This document shows positions 17,263-26,200 of a DNA stretch of 64,000 nt, one piece after another. Numbering within the stretch: position 1 is the first letter of the stretch; every line of letters starts with the position of its first letter. Under the pieces are notes generated by a model. That model saw only the letters and a program-made list of their open reading frames with translations. It did no database searches and was not told the origin of the DNA. The translations under genes were made by a program, and so were the position numbers. The DNA is from Paraclostridium hominis (lineage in GTDB: Bacteria; Bacillota; Clostridia; Peptostreptococcales; Peptostreptococcaceae), in assembly GCF_014306135.1 (NCBI RefSeq), contig NZ_JACRWD010000001.1, forward strand, positions 248,001 to 312,000, read 5' to 3'.

Positions 17263-17394
17263 AAATGATCAATTAAGGTATAAAGTAGGTATTTTAAAAT
17301 ATCTCTTTATATCTTTTTTTATACATACATTAACAATTTTAAACATATAAGCATATTAAATAATATTATTGAACTTTAAGGAGGTAATTATTAT

Positions 17395-17976
17395 ATGAAA
17401 GACTCTATATATCCTCAAATGAAAATAATAGAAAGTAATAAATATATATTAAGACCTATAACCTTAGAAGATGCAACTAGTATGTTTGAATATTATAGTC
17501 AAGAGAAAGTAGTAAAGTATTTACCTATAAAAGTACACAAATCCATAAGCGAAACAAAGCGATTTATACGAAAAAATTTTATAGATAGTTATAAAAAAGG
17601 AAATGTAAATCATTGGGCAATTATAGATAAGCATAATAAAAAATTAATAGGAAATATAGGTTTAAATGATGTTTCTGAAAAAGATACAGAAGCATATATG
17701 GGTATATGTGTAAATCCATTGTACTGGGGAAATGATATAGCAACAGATCTGACGAAATACTTATTAGAATATGGATTTAAATTTTTAAAACTAGAAAAAT
17801 TAATAGCAACAACTTATGAAGATAATAAAAAATCAACAAAATCTTTGAAAAATTTAGGATTTAAGTATGTAACAACTTATGATAAAAAAATTGTAACAAA
17901 AAACAAAGTAAGATACGTTAAATGCCATAGATATGAATTGTCTAGAAAGGAATATGTATTATCAAGATATTTATAA
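17395..17976 (+). CDS. GNAT-family N-acetyltransferase (RimJ/RimL-like)
   Basis: A 193-aa protein with the GNAT core: the strand YILRPITLEDAT at the N-terminus, then the acetyl-CoA-binding motif MGICVNPLYWGNDIATDL, and EKLIATTYEDNKKSTKSLKNLGF with the usual Asn-x-x-S pattern. It may acetylate a protein N-terminus or a small amine. AAGGAGG precedes the ATG. The last ~30 residues are strongly basic. Confidence 0.85.
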   Translation: MKDSIYPQMKIIESNKYILRPITLEDATSMFEYYSQEKVVKYLPIKVHKSISETKRFIRKNFIDSYKKGNVNHWAIIDKHNKKLIGNIGLNDVSEKDTEAYMGICVNPLYWGNDIATDLTKYLLEYGFKFLKLEKLIATTYEDNKKSTKSLKNLGFKYVTTYDKKIVTKNKVRYVKCHRYELSRKEYVLSRYL

Positions 17977-17992
17977 TTAATGAAATTTATAA

Positions 17993-18030
17993 TAAAAAAA
18001 GTATGGATAAATAATTCATACTTTTTTTAG
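17993..18030 (+). terminator. Terminator of the acetyltransferase gene
   Basis: Stem AAAAAAAGTATG / CATACTTTTTTT with an 11-nt loop. Confidence 0.82.
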
Positions 18031-18202
18031 GACATTTTAATAATTAAAATATAATTCGATATCTATTATAAATTAAGTTGATTACGAAAAATATTCTGAA
18101 TATTATTATAGTTTAAAAAAAATAAAATGTAAATATAATTTTAAAATAAATTATATTTTTACTTTATTTTTTAATGTGAAAATACATATAATAAAAAATA
18201 TT

Positions 18203-18232
18203 TTGTATTCATATAGAATTCACATCTATAAT
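18203..18232 (+). promoter_or_regulatory. Probable promoter of the foldase gene
   Basis: TTGTAT (18203-18208) and TATAAT (18227-18232), 18-bp spacer. Confidence 0.5.
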
Positions 18233-18282
18233 GTAGAGTATTTATAAACAATTTAAAATTATAAAAGGAGTTTAAATAAAAT

Positions 18283-19278
18283 ATGGATAAAGAAAAAAAG
18301 AATTTAAGTAAAAAAATACTAATTGTATTAGGTATTCTAACTGTAGGGATAGGTTCCGGATTTTATATAGGAAAGGAAAAAGGAAGAGTTTTACCAGCAA
18401 CAAGTAGAAATTATAGTGATAATAAGATAATAGCAACAGTTGGAGATGTGAAGATAAAAGAAAAAGAATTAAAAAACAGAATGGAACCTATATTTTATAT
18501 GAATGGAAAAACTAAAATGACTGATGAGCAGATAGATTATTATGAACAAAATATGATAGATTATATAACAACTACAGAAATGTTATATCAAGAAGGGGTT
18601 AAAAATAAAATTAAAGTAGATAAAAATGATATAGAAAGTCAATATAAGTCGTTAATGACAACTATATCTCAAAGTTTTGGGTTAGATGAAGAGAGTTATT
18701 TAAAGGAATTTAAATTAACAAAAGATGAAATTAAAAAAACAATAGAAAAAGAAACTATAGCAACAAAAGAAATAGAAAAAGAATCTAATATAAGTGATAA
18801 AGATGTTGAGAAATATTATAATGAAAATAAAGAAAAATTTAATGAAGTAAAAGCATCACATATATTAATTAAAAATACGGATGAAAATGATAAGAAATTA
18901 GATGACGCTAAATTAAAGGAAAATAAAAAGTTAGCTGAAGGTGTGTTAAAAAAAGCGCTAGAAGGTGTAAGTTTCGAAGAGTTAGCAAAGAAGTATTCTG
19001 AGGATACAAGTGCTCAAAGTGGGGGAGATCTAGGTTTCTTTGGAAAGGGACAGATGGTTTCTGAATTTGAGGAAGCAGCATTTAAGTTAAATAAAGGTGA
19101 GATAAATCCAAAACTTGTAGAAACAAAATATGGATATCATATAATAAAGAAAACAGATGAAAGAACTCAGTCTTTAGAAGATGTAAAAGAATCATTAAAA
19201 GAACAATTAATGTTAGAAAAACAAAATACTTTGATAGAAAAATTAACTAAAAAATATAAAGTTGATGTAAAAAAATAA
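18283..19278 (+). CDS. prsA: PrsA-like peptidyl-prolyl cis-trans isomerase, membrane-anchored
   Basis: A 331-aa extracytoplasmic foldase. An N-terminal hydrophobic segment (ILIVLGILTVGIGSGFYIG) follows a lysine-rich start. A SurA-N-like helical region (about 50-170) precedes a parvulin PPIC domain (about 190-285) with VKASHILIKN, GGDLGFFGKGQM and TKYGYHIIK. Unlike classical PrsA there is no lipobox cysteine after the helix, so it is more likely held by an uncleaved anchor or secreted. AAAGGAG precedes the ATG. Monocistronic. Confidence 0.85.
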   Translation: MDKEKKNLSKKILIVLGILTVGIGSGFYIGKEKGRVLPATSRNYSDNKIIATVGDVKIKEKELKNRMEPIFYMNGKTKMTDEQIDYYEQNMIDYITTTEMLYQEGVKNKIKVDKNDIESQYKSLMTTISQSFGLDEESYLKEFKLTKDEIKKTIEKETIATKEIEKESNISDKDVEKYYNENKEKFNEVKASHILIKNTDENDKKLDDAKLKENKKLAEGVLKKALEGVSFEELAKKYSEDTSAQSGGDLGFFGKGQMVSEFEEAAFKLNKGEINPKLVETKYGYHIIKKTDERTQSLEDVKESLKEQLMLEKQNTLIEKLTKKYKVDVKK

Positions 19279-19362
19279 ATTTATAAAATTTTAACTCTCA
19301 TGTATGATTATGTTTTGTAAATATGTTAAAATTATAGTAATCACATAGGGGAGGAGATTTAA

Positions 19363-19710
19363 ATGATAAAAAGGCCACAAGAATTAACTGTTAATAAAGT
19401 AAATAAGTTAAGAGATGGTAGAGGAACTACTACTATGTATCATTTAATTGAAGGGAAAGAATTAAAAGGAAAAGCTAAATTAATATCTAGATTGGTTTTA
19501 GACCCAGGAGCTTCTATAGGAGTACATGATCACACTGATGATTTTGAAGTATATTACATAATAAAAGGTGAAGGAAGAGTTTTAGATAATGGATTTATGC
19601 AACCTATAGGATCAGGAGATGTAGTATATACGGCAGATGGAGAATCGCATTATTTAGAAAATACTGGAGATGAAGAATTAGAAATTTTAGCTATAGTTAT
19701 AAATGAATAA
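19363..19710 (+). CDS. Cupin-domain protein
   Basis: A 115-aa single-domain cupin. Motif 1 is GVHDHTDDFEVYYIIKGEG (two His and a Glu as metal ligands) and motif 2 is GDVVYTADGESHYLEN with the final His. Such small cupins bind a metal and often act as sugar or small-molecule isomerases or sensors; the substrate is unknown. GGGGAGGAG precedes the ATG. Confidence 0.88.
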   Translation: MIKRPQELTVNKVNKLRDGRGTTTMYHLIEGKELKGKAKLISRLVLDPGASIGVHDHTDDFEVYYIIKGEGRVLDNGFMQPIGSGDVVYTADGESHYLENTGDEELEILAIVINE

Positions 19711-19740
19711 AAGAGATGGGATATACCATCTCTTTTATTT
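19708..19740 (+). terminator. Terminator of the cupin gene
   Basis: Stem AAAAGAGATGG / CCATCTCTTTT, loop GATATA, T-rich tail. Confidence 0.85.
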
Positions 19741-19799
19741 TGCTATAAAAATATAAAATACATATTGGTTAATGTGTTTTTTTACCTATTATAGAAAAA

Positions 19800-19815
19800 G
19801 TTACAAAATTTTAAC
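19800..19815. promoter_or_regulatory. Variant of the dlt-type palindrome upstream of the autolysin
   Basis: GTTACAAAATTTTAAC matches the dlt/12678 palindrome at 13 of 16 positions. It lies 31 bp upstream of a TATAAT (19847-19852) that probably serves the autolysin gene. The match is weak, and the region is AT-rich. Confidence 0.3.
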
Positions 19816-19893
19816 CTTTTATATTTAATATATACACAAATTGTCGTATAATTAACTTAAGTATATGATATCAACAGAATGGGGGAATATGTG

Positions 19894-22371
19894 TTGAAGC
19901 GAAAAATAGCAATGGCTACTCTAGCATTAATACCATTGACAGCTACAAATGCATTTGCATCCAATCAAGAAGGGATAGTAACAGCAACATCGCTAAATGT
20001 AAGAAGTGGGCCATCAACAGGTCATTCAGTTATTTTTACGGTTAAAAAAAATGACAAGGTTACTATACTTCAAAGTGATAATGGATGGTATAAAATAAGT
20101 GCGGCAAATGGAAAAAGTGGATGGGTTTCTAGTGAATATATAAGCACAAATATAAGTAATACTAATCAATCAACTAATAAAAAGATAGTTAATGCAGATA
20201 CTCTCAATATGAGAAGTGGAGCATCTACAAGTTATAGAGTAATTGCCAAGTTGAGTAAAGGCAATATTGTAGAATTAATATCAGAGAATAATGGATGGTC
20301 AAAGGTAAAATATGATGGAAGATTAGGATATGTATCAAGTGAATTTTTATCGAACATAGATGGTGATATACCAGATAAAAAACCTGAAAAACCATCTGAA
20401 ACATTACCAGATACAATAATAACCAAAATAAAAGTAGTAACAGCAACATCATTAAATGTAAGAAGTGGACCGTCAACAAGTAATGCATTGATAGGAAGTT
20501 TAAGAAATAATGAAAAAGTAGAAGTGATATCAGAAAGTAACGGATGGTCAAAGATAAAATATGGTGGAAGAGTAGGCTATGTATCAAGTATTTACTTAAA
20601 AGATGTCGGAGACAGTAACACAAATACTAATCCAAACCCAAGTGAAAAACCAAATGGAGGAACTACGAAAACAAAAGTAGTAACAGCGACATCGTTAAAC
20701 GTAAGAAGTGGACCATCAACAAGTCACGGATTAATAGGAACACTAAAACATAATGAAAAAGTAGAAGTAATATCAGAAAGTAACGGATGGTCAAAGATAA
20801 AATACAATGGAAAAGAAGCATACGTATCAAGTGATTACTTAAAAGATGCTGGAAATAGTAACACAAATACTAATCCAAATCCAAGTGAAAAACCAAATGA
20901 AGGAACTACGAAAACAAAAGTAGTAACAGCAACATCATTAAATGTAAGAAGTGGACCATCAACAAGTCACGGATTAATAGGAACACTAAAACATAATGAA
21001 AAAGTAGAAGTAATATCAGAAAGTAACGGATGGTCAAAGATAAAATACAATGGAAAAGAAGCATACGTATCAAGTACATACTTAAAAGATGCTGGAGATA
21101 GTAACACAAATACTAATCCAAATCCAAGTGAAAAACCAAATGAAGGAACTACGAAAACAAAAGTAGTAACAGCAACATCATTAAACGTAAGAAGTGGACC
21201 ATCAACAAGTCACGGATTAATAGGAACACTAAAACATAATGAAAAAGTAGAAGTAATATCAGAAAGTAACGGATGGTCAAAGATAAAATACAATGGAAAA
21301 GAAGCATACGTATCAAGTACATACTTAAAAGATGATGAAAATGGAGAAGTAACTAATCCAGGTGAAAACCAAGAATCTGCTAAAATAAAGATAGTAACAG
21401 CAACATCATTAAATGTAAGAAGTGGACCATCAACAAGTCATGGACTAATAGGAACGCTAAAACATAATGAAAAAGTAGAAGTGATATCAGAAAGTAATGG
21501 ATGGTCAAAGATAAAATACAATGGAAAAGAAGCATACGTATCAAGTACATACTTAAAAGATTATGATGGGGATATTAGTTCAGGAGGAGATAGTTCAGAA
21601 GTAGTAAATGGAGCAACTGTTAATTATAAATATGAAAATCATTCATTACAAGACCATATTAATAAGCAGTTATCAAAAGTAAATATGATAGCTTCATCTT
21701 CAGGAGGATTTATTAATGCAAGTAGATCTGACATAGAACATTATCTAAATCCTAATAATTTTAAAAATGGGAAAAAAGGAATGTTACAATTCCTAAGATT
21801 AGATAGTTATAAAGGAGGAATAACTGCAGGAGAGTTAAATGGATACTTAAATAGTCTAAAACCTGCATCAAGTGGAACTAATGTATTTTACAATCAAGGT
21901 CAAGCATTTATAAATGCAGCTCGTAAGTACAATATAGATTTATCATATTTAGTAGGACACTCTATGTTAGAGACTGGATATGGAAGATCTACACTTGCTC
22001 AAGGACAAGTTCTAACTTCATATAAAGGAAAACCTCTACCACAGCCAGTTAAAGTATATAACTTTTTTGGGATAGGGGCATTTGATGGAACTGCAAACTT
22101 ATCAGGAGCAGAAGCTGCATATAAAAATGGATGGACTAGTGTAGAAAAAACTATAGAAGGATCGGCCAGATGGATTTCTTCGAATTATATACATCATGGT
22201 AGCTACGGTCAAAATACACTGTATAAAATGAGATGGAGTTATGATCATTTACACCATCAATATGCAACTGACGTAAACTGGGCGAATGCTATATCAGGAA
22301 TAATGTATAAGTTTATAGGTATGTATGATACTAATAGTAATTTAATATTTGAAATACCTGTACATAGATAA
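19894..22371 (+). CDS. Secreted autolysin: seven SH3 repeats plus GH73-type N-acetylglucosaminidase
   Basis: An 825-aa exported wall hydrolase. TTG 19894 is preferred over the upstream ATG because GGGGGAA lies 6 nt before it and the product then starts MKRKIAMATLALIPLTATNAFA, a signal peptide cleaved after AFA. Seven bacterial SH3 domains follow, each with LNVRSGPST-like sequence, joined by Asn/Pro/Ser/Lys linkers; they likely bind peptidoglycan. The C-terminal ~230 residues are a glucosaminidase domain with HSMLETGYGRS (probable catalytic Glu693) and NFFGIGAFDG. The layout resembles the Acd-type autolysins of C. difficile, but identity with Acd is not claimed. The middle repeats are nearly identical in DNA. 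Confidence 0.92.
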   Translation: MKRKIAMATLALIPLTATNAFASNQEGIVTATSLNVRSGPSTGHSVIFTVKKNDKVTILQSDNGWYKISAANGKSGWVSSEYISTNISNTNQSTNKKIVNADTLNMRSGASTSYRVIAKLSKGNIVELISENNGWSKVKYDGRLGYVSSEFLSNIDGDIPDKKPEKPSETLPDTIITKIKVVTATSLNVRSGPSTSNALIGSLRNNEKVEVISESNGWSKIKYGGRVGYVSSIYLKDVGDSNTNTNPNPSEKPNGGTTKTKVVTATSLNVRSGPSTSHGLIGTLKHNEKVEVISESNGWSKIKYNGKEAYVSSDYLKDAGNSNTNTNPNPSEKPNEGTTKTKVVTATSLNVRSGPSTSHGLIGTLKHNEKVEVISESNGWSKIKYNGKEAYVSSTYLKDAGDSNTNTNPNPSEKPNEGTTKTKVVTATSLNVRSGPSTSHGLIGTLKHNEKVEVISESNGWSKIKYNGKEAYVSSTYLKDDENGEVTNPGENQESAKIKIVTATSLNVRSGPSTSHGLIGTLKHNEKVEVISESNGWSKIKYNGKEAYVSSTYLKDYDGDISSGGDSSEVVNGATVNYKYENHSLQDHINKQLSKVNMIASSSGGFINASRSDIEHYLNPNNFKNGKKGMLQFLRLDSYKGGITAGELNGYLNSLKPASSGTNVFYNQGQAFINAARKYNIDLSYLVGHSMLETGYGRSTLAQGQVLTSYKGKPLPQPVKVYNFFGIGAFDGTANLSGAEAAYKNGWTSVEKTIEGSARWISSNYIHHGSYGQNTLYKMRWSYDHLHHQYATDVNWANAISGIMYKFIGMYDTNSNLIFEIPVHR
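20665..21333 (+). repeat. Three near-identical 243-bp tandem repeats inside the autolysin gene
   Basis: Units start at 20665, 20908 and 21151, each with the same ACGAAAACAAAAGTAGTAAC start. Each encodes one SH3 domain plus the linker NTNTNPNPSEKPN (81 residues). Differences are a few mostly third-position changes. More diverged units flank them. Confidence 0.92.
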
Positions 22372-22373
22372 TA

Positions 22374-22413
22374 TAAAAAATAATGGGGACTTAATGTCCT
22401 CATTATTTTTTAT
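22374..22413. terminator. Bidirectional terminator
   Basis: Hairpin AAAAATAATGGGGAC / GTCCTCATTATTTTT between the autolysin and the convergent gene. Confidence 0.85.
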
Positions 22414-23090
22414 ATTGCTTTTTTGTATTTAATGAAAACATCTATATTGTTTTCATTAATAATATTTTGGATATTTCCAAAATTATAAGTTGCTAGAGCA
22501 TATTCTCTCATATTATTGAATATAAGTTCTTCGTTTTTATCCTCAAATTCAATTAAATCATGAGCTATTTTCCAAGCTGTAGATTCTCTATTTATCAAAT
22601 TTTTTTTTAGTTTTAAAACGCACTCTTCTATATCTGATGGCAGATTTTTCTTGTGAAAATTTTCTACATTTATATCTATATCGTATTCAATAAGTTTATT
22701 AATGAAAGTTTTAAGTGTTTGATTATATTCAACTTTATTATCATTTATACTTTTATCTAGTATATGGCCTACCTCATGGTATACAACAAATTTAGCGATA
22801 GACATTATATTTTTATAAGATACATTTATAAATAAGTTCTTTGAGTGTAGAAAAGAAAAAAAATTATAACAAAAAGATATGAATCCCTGCTTAGACACTA
22901 AGATAATTCTGAATTTTGGGAGGGTACATATAGGTATAAATTTTCTTTTAAAATAAAATAAATATAATTTTTTATCAATATTTATATCTTTAACTATTTT
23001 TTTTATAAATTTCTTCTCTCCTAAATCTTCATAGGCAATTAAAATTTTATTTATTAAGTTACTATCAAAACTAACTATAAAAATCACCAC
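22410..23090 (-). CDS. Putative zinc metallopeptidase with HExxH motif, 226 aa
   Basis: I do not recognise a named family. The key feature is YHEVGHILD with His105, Glu106 and His109, a zincin HExxH motif. A later RESTAWKIAHDLIEF segment could supply the third ligand, as in ImmA/IrrE-like or minor zincin families. No signal peptide; the N-terminal third is hydrophobic and basic. The start is uncertain. The frame opens at two GTG codons (23090, 23087) lying in the AGGTGG sequence itself; an ATA at 23078 would sit 8 nt after AGGTGG. It is divergent from polC. Confidence 0.65.
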   Translation of the reverse strand: MVIFIVSFDSNLINKILIAYEDLGEKKFIKKIVKDINIDKKLYLFYFKRKFIPICTLPKFRIILVSKQGFISFCYNFFSFLHSKNLFINVSYKNIMSIAKFVVYHEVGHILDKSINDNKVEYNQTLKTFINKLIEYDIDINVENFHKKNLPSDIEECVLKLKKNLINRESTAWKIAHDLIEFEDKNEELIFNNMREYALATYNFGNIQNIINENNIDVFIKYKKAI

Positions 23091-23210
23091 CTAAACTATG
23101 ACGTATAATATATAATATATTATTAAAGATTGTATAGTTTGTAGCTAATCCTAATAAAAAAAGTTTTATATATATGATATAATGATTTGATAGAGAGGAG
23201 GGAACTTCTT

Positions 23211-26200
23211 ATGGAAATTGTCAAAGATTATTTAGAAAAATTATGTATAAATAATAATATTTTAAATAAACAATTAGCAGATGTAAACATAAGTAAAGTA
23301 ACATATTTTAAAGAAGAAAAATTAATATATATATATTTAAGTTCTAAAAATATAATAAGTTACGATTATATAGAGATATTAAGACAAGAGTTAAAAGAAA
23401 AGCTAGATTATTTTAATGATGTCAAAATTAAGATAAGGTATATAAAATTAGAAAAGCAAAAAACAAAAGACATTATAAAAAAATACTGGGTAAATATAAT
23501 ATATATTTTAACAACACTATGTCCTTCGCTAAATGGATGGATAAAAAATGTTGAGTATATGTGTATAGATGAAACTTTAAAAATAAAATTGCCATCAGAT
23601 CTTTTTTACAAAAGATTGATAAAACAAAATGCTGTACAGGTATTAAAAAATGTATTGAGTGAAGAAGCTGGATTGGATATTGATATTATATTTGAGAAGT
23701 CAGTAAGCAAAGGACCTAATGTAGAAAAACTTATTAAGAAAAATGATAATTTAATTGAAGAAATGGTAAAAGAAAGAATAGCTGAATCTATAAATGTAGA
23801 AGATGAAGAAAAGGAAGTTGAAGGCAATCAAGCAATAGAAATTGCAATTAAAGATGAATATATTTATGGAGATAATGTAAATGCTCCAGTTGAAAAAATA
23901 AATAGATTAAATCAAAATTCTGGAACTGTGTGTATAGTAGGAGAAGTATTTGATGTTGAGTTAAAAGAATTAAGAAATGGAAAAGTTCTTTTAATTGCAG
24001 CAGTTACAGATTATACAAGTTCAATTAGTTGTAAATTATTTTTAAATGATATGAATAAAGATAAGGTTATAGATTCTGTAACTAAAGGAGCTTATTTAAA
24101 AATAAAAGGAGACGCACTTTACGATAATTATCAAAGAGAAATTACAATGACAATAAGTGGTATAAAAAAAGAAGTAAAAGAAGAACGAATAGATACTTCA
24201 GATGTAAAGAGAGTGGAACTCCATGCTCATACACAAATGTCTTCAATGGATGCTGTATGCTCAACAAAAAAATTAGTTGAAAGAGCAGCTAAATGGGGAC
24301 ACCCTGCAATAGCAATAACTGATCATGGTGTAGTTCAAGCATTTCCAGAAGCTATGGATGCAGCTAAAAAACATGGTATCAAGGTTATATATGGAGTAGA
24401 AGGCTATTTGGTGGAAGATGAATTACCGATAATAAAAGACCCTAATGATAAGGATTTATCTCAAAGTTTTATAGTATTTGATATTGAAACAACAGGATTT
24501 TCAAATACAAATGATAAGATAACAGAAATAGGTGCAGTAAAAATAGAAAACTTCAAAGTAGTTGATAGGTTTAGTGAGTTAATAAATCCTGAAGCTGATA
24601 TATCATATAAAATTCAAGAGTTAACAGGTATAACTAATGATATGGTAGCTGACAAACCTACTATAGAGGAAATATTACCTAAGTTTTTAGAATTTGTAGG
24701 TGATAGTGTTTTAGTTGCTCATAATGCGGATTTTGATATGGGGTTTATATCTCAAAAAAGTAGAGAACAAGGATTAGAATTTAAAAATAAAAGTATAGAT
24801 ACATTAACACTAGCTAGAGTACTTTTACCACATTTAAAAAGACATAGGTTAAATGTGATAGCAAAAGATCTAGGAATACCACTTTTAAATCACCATAGGG
24901 CAGTCGATGATGCTGAAGCTACAGCTCATATATTTATAAAGTTTTTAGAAATGCTTCAAAAACAAGGAGTAGAAAAATTAAGTGATGTAAATGAAAAGCT
25001 AGGTGGATTAGATTATACCAAGATAGCAACAAATCATATAACATTACTCGCAAAAGATTATACTGGTCTTAAAAATCTTTATAAAATTGTTTCAGATGCT
25101 CATGTAAATCATTTTTATAGAGCTCCAAGGATATTAAGAAGCGTATTAGAAAAGCATAGAGAAGGGCTGATAATTGGGTCAGCTTGTGAAGCAGGACAAG
25201 TTTTCAATGCAGTAAAGAAGAATTTACCTGATGAAGAAATGGAAAAGGTAATAGAGTTATATGATTATATAGAAGTTATGCCGATAGATAACAATAGATT
25301 TATGATTGAAAAAGGCGAAGTTAAAGATGAAGAAGAATTAAGGGATTTAAATAGAAGATTAATAGAAGTAGCAAAGAAGTTTGGTAAAATACCAGTAGCT
25401 ACAGGAGATGTTCACTTTTTAGATAAACATGAAGCCGTACTTAGAAAGGTACTTAAAAATTCTCAAGGATTTAAGGTTGACGAAGAAGAAACTTATCTTC
25501 ATTTTAGAACTACAAATGAAATGTTAGATGAATTTAGTTACTTAGATCCTGTTGAGGCTTATGAAGTTGTAATAGCTAACTCAAATAAGATAGCTGATAT
25601 GGTTGAGGTTATAAAACCTATACCTGATGACACATATCCACCAGTAATTGAAGGATCGGATGTTGAACTTAGAGAAATGTGTTATGCAAAGGCTAAAAGA
25701 ATATACGGTGATCCAATGCCGGAGGTTGTTAAAGCAAGACTTGATAGAGAGCTTAATTCTATAATAGGTAATGGATATGCAGTTATGTATATAATATCTC
25801 AAAAACTAGTTACAAAATCTTTAAGAGATGGATATCTAGTTGGATCTAGAGGGTCCGTAGGTTCTTCTTTTGCAGCTACTATGAGTGATATAACAGAAGT
25901 TAACCCTCTGCCTGCACATTATATATGTGAAAATGAAGAATGTAAATATTCTTATTTTTATGAAATAGGTGAATGGGGATCAGGTGCTGACTTACCAGAT
26001 AAAGATTGTCCAAAATGTGGAAGACCATTAAAAAAAGATGGACATGATATACCATTTGAGGTTTTCTTAGGATTTGAAGGAGATAAAGAGCCAGATATAG
26101 ACCTTAACTTCTCGGGAGAATATCAACCGGTGATTCATAAATATACAGAAGAACTATTTGGAGAAGGATATGTTTATAGAGCGGGTACAATAGGTACAGT

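Noticed and set aside
20225..21109. Leu-rich minus-strand ORFs across the autolysin repeats
   Set aside because: They are antisense by-products of the repeated SH3 sequence.
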